Below are positions 1 through 8,969 of a stretch of DNA of 55,865 nucleotides, piece by piece. The stretch covers positions 1 to 55,865 of the forward strand of contig JAUQOU010000009.1 of NCBI GenBank assembly GCA_030550715.1. Direction: 5' to 3'. Below the pieces are notes generated by a model that worked only from the letters and a program-made list of their open reading frames with translations, was not told where the DNA came from and did not search any database. This DNA is from a bacterium (lineage in GTDB: Bacteria > Calescibacteriota > Calescibacteriia > Calescibacteriales > Calescibacteriaceae). The translations under genes and the position numbers were made by a program. Each line of letters begins with the position of its first letter. Position 1 is the stretch's first letter.

Positions 1-359
1 GCATAAGCATAATCAGGATTTATTTTTATTGCTTTATCGAAGCATTTTATTGCGGATTCATAGCGACCAAGATTAGAAAGAGCAACACCTTTGTTATACC
101 AAGCATAAGCAAAATCAGGATCTATTTTTATTGCTTTATCATAGCATTTTATTGCTTCTTCATAGCGACCGAGTCTTCTAAGAACAACACCTTTGATATT
201 CCAAGCTTCAGCAAAATCAGGATTTATTTTTATTGCTTTATCGAAGCATTCTATTGCTTCTTCATAGCGACCAAAAATAAGAAGTGAAAAACCTTCTTCC
301 TTCCATGCTTCGGCGGAATCAGGATTTTTTTCTGCAGATTTTTGTTCTTCCTCCCTCAT
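1..359 (-). CDS. TPR-repeat protein, C-terminally truncated by the window edge
   Basis: Tetratricopeptide-repeat protein, a helical scaffold for protein-protein contacts; its partner cannot be inferred. Read on the minus strand from an ATG at 359 preceded by a GAGGG ribosome site. After about 12 residues it enters canonical 34-residue TPR units of the form AWxxKGxxLxxLGRYEEAIxCxDKAIKINPDxA. Three units are nearly complete and a fourth runs off the window. No signal peptide is visible at this start. Upstream, at about 430-493, lies a copy of the element that also forms the CRISPR leader at 38.9 kb, so its transcription may start there. The domain is certain; the cellular role is unknown. Confidence 0.85.
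   Translation of the reverse strand, partial: MREEEQKSAEKNPDSAEAWKEEGFSLLIFGRYEEAIECFDKAIKINPDFAEAWNIKGVVLRRLGRYEEAIKCYDKAIKIDPDFAYAWYNKGVALSNLGRYESAIKCFDKAIKINPDYAY
11..340 (-). repeat. 102-bp tandem DNA repeats encoding TPR units
   Basis: The TPR units are repeated at the DNA level with an exact 102-bp period: the phrase aatcagg recurs at 11, 113, 215 and, more degenerate, 317. Near-identity between units suggests recent duplication or gene conversion, so copy number may vary between strains. Confidence 0.85.
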
Positions 360-429
360 GTCTTTCCCTCTTGTATATTCAAAAAATTAAATAGTAATCA
401 AAAAAAAATAGTATAATAATTGCTACTGC

Positions 430-493
430 TCTAACCATATTTCGGTCCCCGTTCTTTGAAAAATTGCGTCAAAGTTCAACAATATTTTAATCA
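430..493 (-). promoter_or_regulatory. Orphan copy of the CRISPR-leader/promoter element
   Basis: On the minus strand TGATTAAAATA (493-483) and GAACTTTGACGCAATTTTT (477-459) match, in the same order and nearly the same spacing, the leader in front of the CRISPR array (38935-38971). The match fades after a shared ACCGAAA/GCCGGAAA stretch. No CRISPR repeat follows here. It may be the promoter and 5' region of the TPR gene, or a relic of a leader. The rest of the 360-561 gap shows nothing else I can name. Confidence 0.55.
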
Positions 494-561
494 CTTTTAC
501 AGGTCAAAGAAATCAATTGAGTTTTTGAGTTTAAAGATTTTCCTCTGAGTTCCGCATTTTT

Positions 562-1233
562 CTATTTCCTGCGTGAAAGAAGCTCTTTCATTACCTTTTC
601 AAGAGGTATATCAAGAGCTGATAGAAGCACTATAATGTGAAATATAAGGTCTGCGGATTCCCATATAACAGAGTTTTTCTCTCCAACATCTCCTTTTTTC
701 CCTTTGAGAGCTGATTCGCATAACTCCCCAGCTTCCTCCATTATTTTTGAGATGATTTTTGGTATTCCGCCAGAAATAAGCTCCGCAGTGTAGCTCCCTT
801 CAAGTTTTTGACCTTCTCTTATATCTCTCTTCCTCTGATTTACTACCTTTTCTATTTCATAGAGTATTCCGTATGTGGGTTCGCTCTCATCTTCAACTAT
901 TTTTCCATCATCTTCTATTCTGTAAAAGAAACATGATTTCTTTTGAGTGTGGCATGCGGGACCCTTGGGTTCTACTACGAATATAAGAGAATCAAGATCG
1001 CAATCTGAAATTATTTTATGAACTCTCATCGTGTTTCCGCTCTCTTCTCCCTTCATCCATATTCTCTTCCTTTCCCGTGAGAAAAAGTGAGCGAGTTTTT
1101 TTTCAAATGTCAATTTTAACGACTCTTCAGATGAGAAAGCAAGCATGAGTATTTTCCCATCAGCTCTATCTACAACTACTGTTGGTATTAATCCTTTTGA
1201 GAAATCTATTTTTTTTTCTTCTCTGTCGCTCAT
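562..1233 (-). CDS. hisIE: Histidine biosynthesis bifunctional protein HisIE
   Basis: Bifunctional phosphoribosyl-AMP cyclohydrolase (N-terminal half) and phosphoribosyl-ATP pyrophosphohydrolase (C-terminal half), the second and third steps of histidine synthesis in the cytoplasm. The cyclohydrolase domain shows the zinc/substrate stretch SDCDLDSL and PACHTQKKSCF; the pyrophosphohydrolase half shows KIMEEAGELCESA and the ESADLIFHI helix. I chose the ATG at 1233; a TTG at 1251 overlapping the leuD stop codon is also possible and would add six residues. It follows leuD directly on the minus strand, so the two amino-acid genes are probably cotranscribed. Other his genes are not in the window. 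Confidence 0.93.
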   Translation of the reverse strand: MSDREEKKIDFSKGLIPTVVVDRADGKILMLAFSSEESLKLTFEKKLAHFFSRERKRIWMKGEESGNTMRVHKIISDCDLDSLIFVVEPKGPACHTQKKSCFFYRIEDDGKIVEDESEPTYGILYEIEKVVNQRKRDIREGQKLEGSYTAELISGGIPKIISKIMEEAGELCESALKGKKGDVGEKNSVIWESADLIFHIIVLLSALDIPLEKVMKELLSRRK

Positions 1234-1247
1234 TTTACGCTCTTTGC

Positions 1248-1892
1248 TCAATCAATTTTTATTCTCGGTTTTATCTCTCTGAAAGGGAAAAGCTTTTTTC
1301 TTTTTTCTTCGTACTCTTTTATTTTTTGTTCGTATTTGAGCGTCAGGTCTATTTCGTCAAGACCTTCCATTATACACATTTTTCTGAAAGGATCAATTTC
1401 AAACTTTCTTGAAAATCCGAAGTCATCATAAACGACCTGCTCCTCTACATCAACATTGAGGAAGTAATTTTCGTTTTTTTTCTCTTTTTCATAGGTGTTT
1501 TTGAACAGAATATCAACATCTTCTTCTGTAAGTGTTATAAGAAGAAGTCCGTTTTTGAATGCGTTTGAGTAGAATATATCTGCGAATTTGGGTGAAATTA
1601 TGACTCTGAATCCGAAGTCATAAAGAGCCCAGACGGCGTGTTCTCTTGAGCTTCCTGTTCCAAAATTCCTTCTTGTGAGAAGTATTTTTGCGTTCCTGTA
1701 AAGGTCTTTGTTCAGGATGAAATCTGGATTTGGCTCTCCGTTTTCTTTGTATCGCCAGTTGTAAAAGAGGAACTGCCCAAAGCCGGTTCTTTCAATTCTT
1801 TTCAAAAACTGCTTTGGAATTATTTGGTCTGTATCTACATCAGAGATGTCAAGCGGAGCGACCTGTCCTCTGAACTTTCTTATGGGCTCCAT
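1248..1892 (-). CDS. leuD: 3-isopropylmalate dehydratase small subunit
   Basis: Small (swivel-domain) subunit of isopropylmalate isomerase, which converts 2- to 3-isopropylmalate in leucine synthesis together with the Fe-S LeuC subunit. The protein (214 residues) carries the family start [25 protein letters not shown] and the substrate-binding [15 protein letters not shown]. Its length and collinearity match bacterial LeuD. leuC is not in the window, so the pair is split in this genome or leuC lies elsewhere. The gene ends 14 bp before the hisIE ATG. Upstream of its own ATG there is no ribosome site, only an AT-rich TAGTAATTT stretch. Confidence 0.95.
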   Translation of the reverse strand: MEPIRKFRGQVAPLDISDVDTDQIIPKQFLKRIERTGFGQFLFYNWRYKENGEPNPDFILNKDLYRNAKILLTRRNFGTGSSREHAVWALYDFGFRVIISPKFADIFYSNAFKNGLLLITLTEEDVDILFKNTYEKEKKNENYFLNVDVEEQVVYDDFGFSRKFEIDPFRKMCIMEGLDEIDLTLKYEQKIKEYEEKRKKLFPFREIKPRIKID

Positions 1893-1965
1893 AAATTACT
1901 ATTTTTCTCATATATCCTTATGTTTTTTATTATTCAAGAACTTTGATTTTTCGCTACGAGTAGTT

Positions 1966-2751
1966 TTATGCTTTGTTTTTTCTGATGATTTCTTTTAATT
2001 TTCGCAGGTCTTCGGGGGTATCTATGGGTATGAGTTTTTTCTTACCTATTATCACTTTTATTTTCATTCCGTTGTCAAGTGCGCGGAGCTGTTCAAGTTT
2101 TTCTGACTTCTCGTTATCTGTCTGCTTCAAATTCGTAAATCTCATAAGCGATTTTTTTCTGAAAGCATATATTCCGGTGTGGATTATGAATTTTTTCGCT
2201 CCGTAAGGAATTGAACTCCTTGAAAAATATAAAGCATAATTCCCTTTTTCAGATACCGCTATTTTCACTCTGTTTGGATTTTCTATTTCGCCTTTCTCTT
2301 TTGATATGAACCCGTATGTTGCTATGTCTGCGTCTTTATCTTGCGCTAATGTATAGGCAACCTTATTTATTATTTCAGGTGTTATAAGTGGCTCATCTCC
2401 CTGAACATTAACTATTATTTCTGTTGATTTTGATTTAAGTTCTCTTTTTACAAGTTCTGCTACTCTGTCTGTTCCCGACTTTATGTTCCTTCCTCTTACT
2501 ATCTTTATCTTTATCTTATCTTTAAGTTTTTTCGGTATTTTTGATTTTTGAAGCGATCTTTCAATTTCTTTTTTTATTTTTGGGGAGTCAGTGGCTACGA
2601 AAACATTCTTCGCTTTTGATTTTGCACATGCTACAACAACATAGAAAATGACCGGGAAACCGTCAAGATACTTTATGAGTTTTGATGGAAACCTCTTTGA
2701 CTTTTCACGAGCAGGTATGACACAGATAAAACTTTTTTCTGCTATTTTCAA
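1966..2751 (-). CDS. kdsB: 3-deoxy-manno-octulosonate cytidylyltransferase (CMP-KDO synthetase)
   Basis: Activates KDO with CTP to give CMP-KDO for the inner core of lipopolysaccharide, so it marks a lipid-A-bearing outer membrane. Visible motifs: the nucleotide-binding start CVIPAREKSKRFPSK, VFVATDSP, NVQGDEPLI, and SRSSIPYG near residue 175. The start is a TTG at 2751 preceded by an AAAGGG-like ribosome site; no earlier ATG is in frame. The C-terminal part is more lysine-rich than in textbook KdsB but the length (261) is normal. Nearest neighbours are leuD and acpP on the same strand, with gaps of 70 and 45 bp. Confidence 0.93.
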   Translation of the reverse strand: MKIAEKSFICVIPAREKSKRFPSKLIKYLDGFPVIFYVVVACAKSKAKNVFVATDSPKIKKEIERSLQKSKIPKKLKDKIKIKIVRGRNIKSGTDRVAELVKRELKSKSTEIIVNVQGDEPLITPEIINKVAYTLAQDKDADIATYGFISKEKGEIENPNRVKIAVSEKGNYALYFSRSSIPYGAKKFIIHTGIYAFRKKSLMRFTNLKQTDNEKSEKLEQLRALDNGMKIKVIIGKKKLIPIDTPEDLRKLKEIIRKNKA

Positions 2752-2795
2752 TTTTTCGCCCTTTGCTAAATACCAGAAATCTTTTCGGGCTTATT

Positions 2796-3029
2796 TTATT
2801 TTTTAGCTTTTATGTAATTTATTGCGTCTTTGACTGTTCTTATTTTGTCAAGGTCTTCGTCTGGTATAGAAATTCCGAACTCCTCTTCAAGCTTCATTAT
2901 CATATCAACAAGGTCAAGCGAGTCAAGACCAAGGTCTTCAATGAATGTCGCATCATCTCTTATTTCGCTTGGGCTTTTTCCTATCTTTTCCGCTATCACA
3001 CTTTTTACTTTTAACTCTATCTCATCCAT
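2796..3029 (-). CDS. acpP: Acyl carrier protein
   Basis: Small acidic four-helix protein (77 residues) that carries acyl chains on a 4'-phosphopantetheine arm for fatty-acid and lipid-A synthesis. The arm attaches to the serine of the DSL motif in EDLGLDSLDLVDMIM, fully conserved here. The ATG at 3029 has one of the clearest Shine-Dalgarno sites in the region (AAGGAGG). It sits between kdsB and the ACT-domain gene on the minus strand rather than inside a fab cluster. A long open frame on the opposite strand is a shadow of this gene and the next. Confidence 0.97.
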   Translation of the reverse strand: MDEIELKVKSVIAEKIGKSPSEIRDDATFIEDLGLDSLDLVDMIMKLEEEFGISIPDEDLDKIRTVKDAINYIKAKK

Positions 3030-3173
3030 GTTTTTTTACCTCCTTCTTTTGATTTTATATTCTAATTTTGATTATCTCAAACTCATATCAAAAAAACTCT
3101 ATCGCAAAAAATTCTGTGAAATCATAGACAAGATTTATTTTATATTTTCGCATTTTTATTTTTTCAGTTGTTT

Positions 3174-3707
3174 TTACTTTTCTGTTAATCCGAACGCTTC
3201 GCAAAGCTCTCTTACCGCAAGCTCAACATACTTTTCTTTTATGATACAAGAAATTTTTATTTCAGATGTTGATATCATTTCTATGTTTATTCCTGCTTTT
3301 GCGAGTGTGGAGAACATTTTACCTGCTATTCCCGGTCTGTCTCTCATGCCAGTTCCCACTATTGAAACCTTCGCTATATCATCTGCGTATTTTACATCTC
3401 TGAAATTCATCTCCTGCGCAATTCTCTTTACTATTTCAAAAGCTTTTTTAAGCTCTTTCCTCTTTACGGTGAATGTTATGTCGGTCAATCCATCAAGTGA
3501 GACATTCTGAACTATCATATCTACGCTTATTCCTGCTTCTCCAAGTGGTGTGAAGATCGCACTTGCTATACCAGGTCTATCTGGAACTCCGACTATTGTT
3601 ATTTTTGCCTGATCTTTATCATAAGATACTGCTGTCACAGGACTTTCGCTTTCAATTTCTATCTTTTTCTCACTCCTCATCTTTTCACCCGTTTTTTTTC
3701 TTTTCAT
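3174..3707 (-). CDS. Stand-alone aspartokinase regulatory (ACT-ACT) protein
   Basis: Matches only the C-terminal, lysine/threonine-sensing half of aspartokinase. Two ACT domains are plain: [14 protein letters not shown] with VDMIVQN at about residues 36-65, and [20 protein letters not shown] with the aspartokinase signature [10 protein letters not shown] at about 115-150. The catalytic kinase domain (about 230 residues, KFGG motif) is absent; the sequence upstream on the minus strand runs into the divergent prfB gene. It therefore resembles the free beta subunit that Bacillus makes from an internal start of lysC. It could regulate a full-length kinase encoded elsewhere or be a truncated relic; the intact frame favours function. 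Confidence 0.85.
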   Translation of the reverse strand: MKRKKTGEKMRSEKKIEIESESPVTAVSYDKDQAKITIVGVPDRPGIASAIFTPLGEAGISVDMIVQNVSLDGLTDITFTVKRKELKKAFEIVKRIAQEMNFRDVKYADDIAKVSIVGTGMRDRPGIAGKMFSTLAKAGINIEMISTSEIKISCIIKEKYVELAVRELCEAFGLTEK

Positions 3708-3888
3708 GTTCTTATACTATTACTATTTTAATTCTGAACCTGGCTGATAATTTTATAGCTTTTGAATTTGATATACGGTTTTGTAAAATGCAATTTTTTA
3801 AGTTTTTTGATCTCATATCTCGCTTTTTACTTCTGCATAGTTTGCAGGAAACCATTTTTAAAATGCCTTTTTGAGCTCTTGCGTTTTC

Positions 3889-3902
3889 TAAATTTTTAAT
3901 AT
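3889..3902 (+). promoter_or_regulatory. -10 box directly before prfB (leaderless start)
   Basis: TAAATT at 3889-3894 lies eight bases before the prfB ATG and there is no Shine-Dalgarno sequence, the arrangement expected for a leaderless transcript. No convincing -35 box was found. Confidence 0.4.
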
Positions 3903-5057
3903 ATGTTGAAAACATACGAAATAGTCCAGAGTGATATAGAAGAGATAGAGAATGAGTTCAAAGATATAAAATCAATTTCAGATTTTGATTCTCTTATTGT
4001 TGAGAAAGAGAATATAGAAAATGAGCTGAGGAAAAATCAAGATTACGAGGTCGTCTCTTCACTTCTCAAAAGAAAATCTGAGATTGAAAAAAAGATAAAC
4101 TCCTTCACAGAAATTCAAAGAGATATAGATGACCTGAAAGCTCTTTTTGATATATGGAGAGAGCAGGGAGATGAGGAAGCTTACAAGGAGCTTGAAAAGA
4201 CCATTTTAGCTGTGAAGAAAAAATTGAGAAAGCTCAAAGTTGAAACATTTCTTTCAGACGAATACGACAAAGAGAACGCGATTTTAGAGATAACTCCCGG
4301 TGCCGGTGGGACAGAAAGTATGGACTGGGCTGAAATGCTGATGAGAATGTATATCAGATGGGCAAATAGCTCCGGATTTGAGGTGAAGATAATAGATAAA
4401 ATGCCAGGTGAACAGGCAGGAATAAAGAGCGCTACGATTCTGATCGAGGGAAAATATGCTTACGGTTATCTCAAAGGTGAATCTGGAATACATCGCCTTG
4501 TCAGGATTTCTCCTTTTGATGCGAACAGAAGAAGACATACATCATTCGCTGCTGTCACGGTTTATCCTGAATTCAGCGAAGAAGTGAAAATCAATATAGA
4601 CCCAAAAGACCTTGTGATAGAGACATTCAGAGCTTCGGGTCCCGGAGGACAACATGTAAATAAGACCGATTCTGCCGTGAGAATAAAGCATATTCCAACA
4701 GGTATTGTTGTCACATGCCAGTCAGAAAGGTCGCAGTATAGAAACAAGCAGATCGCACTGAGAATTTTGCAAGCTCGTTTATATGAGCTTGAGAAGAAAA
4801 AGAAGGAGCAAGAGAGAGAAAACCTTGTTGAGAAAAAAGACATATCTTGGGGAAATCAGATAAGAAGCTATATTCTCCATCCTTATAAGCTTGTCAAAGA
4901 TCACAGGACAGGTTATGAGACACCGCTTGCTGAAAAGGTTCTTGAGGGAGAAATTGATGACTTCATAGAAGAGTATCTCAAATTTATCTCAAAAAACAAA
5001 GGTCAAAAATCGGGAAAAAACGCAATTTCTCATCAAGGGATTACAAATTCTGAATAA
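3903..5057 (+). CDS. prfB: Peptide chain release factor 2
   Basis: Releases finished proteins at UGA/UAA codons. The tRNA-mimicking stop-recognition motif SPF is present in VRISPFDANRRRH (RF2 type rather than the PxT of RF1), and the peptidyl-transferase GGQ motif is in SGPGGQHVNKTDSAVR. An N-terminal coiled-coil region covers residues 1-110. The frame is continuous from the ATG at 3903: the autoregulatory in-frame UGA and +1 frameshift found in many prfB genes is absent. It stands divergently from the ACT-domain gene and is followed by ileS after only 4 bp, so the two translation genes form an operon. Confidence 0.95.
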   Translation: MLKTYEIVQSDIEEIENEFKDIKSISDFDSLIVEKENIENELRKNQDYEVVSSLLKRKSEIEKKINSFTEIQRDIDDLKALFDIWREQGDEEAYKELEKTILAVKKKLRKLKVETFLSDEYDKENAILEITPGAGGTESMDWAEMLMRMYIRWANSSGFEVKIIDKMPGEQAGIKSATILIEGKYAYGYLKGESGIHRLVRISPFDANRRRHTSFAAVTVYPEFSEEVKINIDPKDLVIETFRASGPGGQHVNKTDSAVRIKHIPTGIVVTCQSERSQYRNKQIALRILQARLYELEKKKKEQERENLVEKKDISWGNQIRSYILHPYKLVKDHRTGYETPLAEKVLEGEIDDFIEEYLKFISKNKGQKSGKNAISHQGITNSE

Positions 5058-5061
5058 AAAT

Positions 5062-7806
5062 ATGAAAGAGAGCGAGAAAAAGGATTTCAAAGACACTATT
5101 TTTTTGCCGAGAACCGACTTTCCGATGAAGGCAAACCTGCCCGAGCTTGAACCAAAGATAATTGACTTCTGGGAAAAAAATAAAATTTACGAAAGAGCTC
5201 TTGAAACAAAGAAAGAGATTTTTTCCGTTCACGATGGACCTCCGTACGCAAACGGAAACATACACCTCGGACACGCCCTAAACAAAATCATAAAAGATAT
5301 AACCGTAAAATACAACCTGATTTTCGGTAAGAGAGCCGAATTCATTCCCGGATGGGATTGCCACGGATTACCAATAGAAAAAGAGGTTGAAAAGAGAATA
5401 GGAAAAAATGCTTCTCCAACGGAGATAAGAAGGGAGTCAAGGAAATATGCTGAAAACTTCATCGGAATTCAACGCGAGGAGTTCAAGCGACTTGGAGTGT
5501 TCGGAAAATGGAATGAGCCATACATAACTATGTCCCCCGATTACGAAGCGATGATAATAGATTCAATAAACAAGATATGGAAAAATGGAAGGATTTACAG
5601 CTCGTATAGACCTGTCTTCTGGTGTCCCATTTGCTCAACAGCACTTGCCGAAGCAGAAGTTGAATACAAAACCAAAAAATCCCCTTCAATATACTTTCTC
5701 TTTCCAGCAAAGTTTTCTGAAATAGAAGGAGAGAGGTTTGAAAATCTCTTTGCGGTGGTATGGACAACAACTCCCTGGACCATTCCGGCTAACTTCGCTC
5801 TTGCTTTCAATCCTGAAATAAACTACATCATAGCTAAAAAAGATTCACGCTATCTTATAGTAGCAGAAGACCTTGCAGGTCAGATTCTTGGTGATTTTGA
5901 AAAAGTAAAAGTGCTCAAAGGATATATTTTTGAGAGAAAAGTTTTTTCCCATCCGCTTTTTGACAGGGAATCGCTCGGAGTTATTGCCGAATTTGTCAGC
6001 AAAGAAGAGGGTACAGGAATAGTTCATATAGCACCGGGACACGGAGAGGAGGACTTTGAAGTAGGTAAAAGATATGGACTCCCTGTGGAAAGTGTCCTTG
6101 ATGAGTCCGGAAGAGGAAATGAAAACGCAAAACAATATAAATCTTACTTCTACACGGAAATCAATCAAAAAGTTATTGAAGACATTGAGAAAAAGAATTT
6201 GCTTTTGAAAAAGGGAGAATATGAGCATTCATACCCACACTGCTGGAGATGTAAAAACCCGATAGTTTTCAGAGCGACAAAACAGTGGTTTATAAAAGTT
6301 CAGGATATAAAAGATAAGTTTATAGAAAATATCCGTAAGGTAAAGTGGATACCTGAATGGGGAATTACCAGAATAGAAAGCACTGTTATGGCAAGACCAG
6401 ATTGGTGCATATCTCGTCAGAGAGCTTGGGGAGTTCCTATCCCTTATGTTATATGCAAAAACTGTGGAGAATATATATGGAGCGAATATACCGCAGAAAA
6501 GATAAAACAAGATATACTTGAAGGAAAAGCTGACTCGTGGTGGGAAGAAGATGTAAGCTACTTTATTCCCGAAAATCTCACATGTCCCGCTTGCAAATCA
6601 AATTCGTTTGAGAAAGGTAAAGATGTTCTTGATGTATGGATAGATTCGGGGTTGAGTTTCAGGTATATGAAAAGCAAGTATCGTGAAAGTTTTTCTTTCC
6701 CTGCCGATGTTTATATAGAAGGAACAGATCAGCATCGCGGTTGGTTTCAGAGTTCTCTTATTTTATCTGTGATTCTTGAAGGTGAGGCACCTTATAAATC
6801 TGTTTTCACTCACGGTTTCATTTTAGATGAGTTCAAAAGGAAGATGTCAAAGTCGCTCGGGAATGTTGTTTCTCCATCTGATATTATAAAGGAGAGCGGA
6901 GCGGAGATAGTCAGGGTCTGGGCTGTCTTTTCCGACCCCTCCGAAGATGTCAAAATCTCAGAAAAGATACTCTCTGAAGTCATAGATATTTACAGAAAGG
7001 TGAGAAATACAATAAGGTTTATGCTCGGATCCTTGGGAGATAATCCACAGGTTGTCCCAGAAAAGTTGTTCCCACAAGATATATACTTTTTGAAAAAGCT
7101 TGAAGATACAGAAAAAGAAGTTAATTCAGATTACAAGAATATGGAGTATCATAAGGTTTTGCGTAAGATTCATTTTTTTGCAGATAAAATACTTTCAGGA
7201 TTATTTCTTGACATTCTGAAAGATACTTTGTACTGTGATCTTCCTGAGTCGCCGAGAAGGTTGAGCGGGCAGTTCGCTATATTTACAATCTTGAAGTCGT
7301 TTTTATTTTTGATTTCCCCAATTTTTTCTTTCCTTGCAGAAGAGTCATATCAGCATCTGCCAGAGGTTTTTGGGTTCAAAAAAAGAGAGAGCATTTTCTT
7401 TGAATCGCCAGATAGAATGCTTCTTTCGTTTTCAAACCTGTCAAGCATATATGAGAAGGAAAAAAATTCTGCGGAGGAACTTTTTTCTGTCTTGATTCCT
7501 TTGAGAGAAAAGCTCAACGAGGTTGCAGATAAGATGAGGAAAGAGAAAGTAATAGGTAGTTCGCTTGAGCTGAAAGTTTTCATTTCTTTGCCAGATTTTC
7601 CATATTTTGAAGCGGAATTATTAAAAAGCATAGTTGAGGAGTTTTTTATAGTTTCAAAGGTTTTTATTTCTTCTGGTGAGCCAGCTCTTCTCAAGGTTGA
7701 AAGGTATTCAGAAGCAAAGAAGTGTCCGAGATGCTGGAAATATTTTGAGGGTGAGAGTGATTTGTGCAGAAGATGTTCAGATGTTATTTCAAAGTTTTAT
7801 TCCTGA
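5062..7806 (+). CDS. ileS: Isoleucyl-tRNA synthetase
   Basis: Class I synthetase charging tRNA-Ile, with a CP1 editing domain against valine. Residues in order: N-terminal DGPPYANGNIHLGHAL (HIGH signature), GWDCHGLPIE, editing-domain VVWTTTPWTIPANFAL near residue 230, RPDWCISRQRAWGVPIP, WFQSSLI, and KMSKSLGN (KMSKS loop) near residue 596. A C-terminal zinc knuckle CPRCWKYFEGESDLCRRC closes the protein, as in bacterial (not eukaryote-like) IleRS. Length 914 is normal. The ATG lies 4 bp after prfB with no ribosome site of its own, consistent with translational coupling. Confidence 0.97.
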   Translation: MKESEKKDFKDTIFLPRTDFPMKANLPELEPKIIDFWEKNKIYERALETKKEIFSVHDGPPYANGNIHLGHALNKIIKDITVKYNLIFGKRAEFIPGWDCHGLPIEKEVEKRIGKNASPTEIRRESRKYAENFIGIQREEFKRLGVFGKWNEPYITMSPDYEAMIIDSINKIWKNGRIYSSYRPVFWCPICSTALAEAEVEYKTKKSPSIYFLFPAKFSEIEGERFENLFAVVWTTTPWTIPANFALAFNPEINYIIAKKDSRYLIVAEDLAGQILGDFEKVKVLKGYIFERKVFSHPLFDRESLGVIAEFVSKEEGTGIVHIAPGHGEEDFEVGKRYGLPVESVLDESGRGNENAKQYKSYFYTEINQKVIEDIEKKNLLLKKGEYEHSYPHCWRCKNPIVFRATKQWFIKVQDIKDKFIENIRKVKWIPEWGITRIESTVMARPDWCISRQRAWGVPIPYVICKNCGEYIWSEYTAEKIKQDILEGKADSWWEEDVSYFIPENLTCPACKSNSFEKGKDVLDVWIDSGLSFRYMKSKYRESFSFPADVYIEGTDQHRGWFQSSLILSVILEGEAPYKSVFTHGFILDEFKRKMSKSLGNVVSPSDIIKESGAEIVRVWAVFSDPSEDVKISEKILSEVIDIYRKVRNTIRFMLGSLGDNPQVVPEKLFPQDIYFLKKLEDTEKEVNSDYKNMEYHKVLRKIHFFADKILSGLFLDILKDTLYCDLPESPRRLSGQFAIFTILKSFLFLISPIFSFLAEESYQHLPEVFGFKKRESIFFESPDRMLLSFSNLSSIYEKEKNSAEELFSVLIPLREKLNEVADKMRKEKVIGSSLELKVFISLPDFPYFEAELLKSIVEEFFIVSKVFISSGEPALLKVERYSEAKKCPRCWKYFEGESDLCRRCSDVISKFYS

Positions 7807-7872
7807 CAGCTCTTTTGTTTCATTTTTTTTCTGCGAAATTCTTGAGAGATTTTTTGATTTGGTCAGAAATTT

Positions 7873-8547
7873 TCACTTTTCTTCTGCTATTTTTCCGTCT
7901 GCTAACCTGTAGATTTTATCCATTTTTTTTGCTATTTCTGTGTTGTGAGTGACGACTACCAAGCTCAATTTGTTTTCTCTGCATATTCTTATTACCTCTT
8001 CCATTACTGTTTCTGCTGTTTTGCTGTCAAGGTTTCCTGTTGGTTCATCTGCAAGAAGAATTTCTGGCATAACTGATATTGCTCTTGCTATTGCGACTCT
8101 CTGGTATTCTCCACCAGAAAGTTCCCACACATTTACTCTTTCTGGGACTCCGAAATCCCTCAGTATTTTTCTCGCTATTTCAGATGATTTTTTACCAAAG
8201 ACCTTTGATGATATTATCTCTATGTTCTCTAATGGAGAGAGTTCTTCTATGAGGTATCCGTTCTGGAATACAAAAGATATTTTCTTGCCACGAATTTTTT
8301 CAAGCTCTTTTTCGCTCATATTTGATACATCTTTACCGTCTATTATAACTTTTCCTGATGATGGTTTGAGAATTGTTCCCATTATAGAAAGGAGAGTTGT
8401 TTTACCTGACCCTGAAGCGCCGACTATTGCTATGAGTTCCCCGCGATAGACCCGAAGGTTTATACCTTTCAAGACATCTATAACTTTTCCCCCGCTTACA
8501 AAAGATTTTTTTACATCTATAAGTTCAATAACTACATCATTGCTCAT
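7873..8547 (-). CDS. lolD: ABC transporter ATPase of the LolD/MacB family
   Basis: ATP-binding subunit of a LolCDE-type complex that pulls lipoproteins out of the inner membrane, or of the related MacB/FtsE-like exporters. Walker A GASGSGKTT (about residue 40), Q-loop SFVFQNGYLI, signature LSGGEYQRVAIARA, Walker B ILLADEPTGNLD and the switch VVTHN are intact. The LADEPTGNLDS string and 224-residue size are typical of this family. No permease gene lies beside it, so the exact partner is unknown. It converges with ileS at its 3' end and diverges from rpsP at its 5' end. Confidence 0.85.
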   Translation of the reverse strand: MSNDVVIELIDVKKSFVSGGKVIDVLKGINLRVYRGELIAIVGASGSGKTTLLSIMGTILKPSSGKVIIDGKDVSNMSEKELEKIRGKKISFVFQNGYLIEELSPLENIEIISSKVFGKKSSEIARKILRDFGVPERVNVWELSGGEYQRVAIARAISVMPEILLADEPTGNLDSKTAETVMEEVIRICRENKLSLVVVTHNTEIAKKMDKIYRLADGKIAEEK

Positions 8548-8649
8548 GCTCTAAAATAGTAATTCTCTTGAAATTTATGGGTTCAAAATCAGGAACAAAA
8601 AATTTGTTTTTTCCTTTCAGAATGTGTTTTGAAATAAAAATTAGGAATT

Positions 8650-8910
8650 ATGGTCAGAATAAGATTGCAGAGGTTCGGGAAGAAAAAGAGCCCATTTTAC
8701 AGGATAGTTTGTGCTGATTCTCGTTCTCCAAGAGACGGAAAGTTCATAGAAATAATCGGACATTGGGATCCCAAGAGAAAAATTTTTGATATAAACAAAG
8801 AAAGGTATATTTACTGGATACAAAGAGGTGCTCAACCAACAGATATAGTTGAGTCGCTCGTGAGAAACTTCAAGGTCTTTGAGAAAGAATCATCTCAATC
8901 TCAATCATGA
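8650..8910 (+). CDS. rpsP: Ribosomal protein bS16
   Basis: Small-subunit ribosomal protein needed for 30S assembly. The start [20 protein letters not shown] and GHWDP are diagnostic; 86 residues is the normal length, with a short polar tail. It begins at an ATG with an AT-rich run instead of a well-spaced ribosome site (AGGA is only three bases away). Its usual partners rimM, trmD and rplS are not next to it: lolD lies divergently upstream and a Nudix gene downstream. The 8911-9007 gap carries the Nudix promoter. Confidence 0.97.
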   Translation: MVRIRLQRFGKKKSPFYRIVCADSRSPRDGKFIEIIGHWDPKRKIFDINKERYIYWIQRGAQPTDIVESLVRNFKVFEKESSQSQS

Positions 8911-8969
8911 TTTTTCATAAAATTTTGCAAAAAGATTTCTTTTAACTTTCGGAGAATCTATTTTCAAGT

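Noticed and set aside
2830-3510. Long open frame on the plus strand opposite acpP and the ACT-domain gene
   Set aside because: It is antisense to two genes with unmistakable products; its serine- and phenylalanine-rich composition is typical of a shadow frame.
3712-3915. Frame on the minus strand between the ACT-domain gene and prfB that might supply the missing kinase half of aspartokinase
   Set aside because: The 67-residue translation shows no kinase motif (no KFGG, no ATP-site pattern) and overlaps the prfB start region.
3903-4010. Programmed +1 frameshift site in prfB
   Set aside because: The reading frame is continuous across the region where the in-frame UGA normally lies; TTTTGATT at the expected place is read as TTT GAT without a stop.
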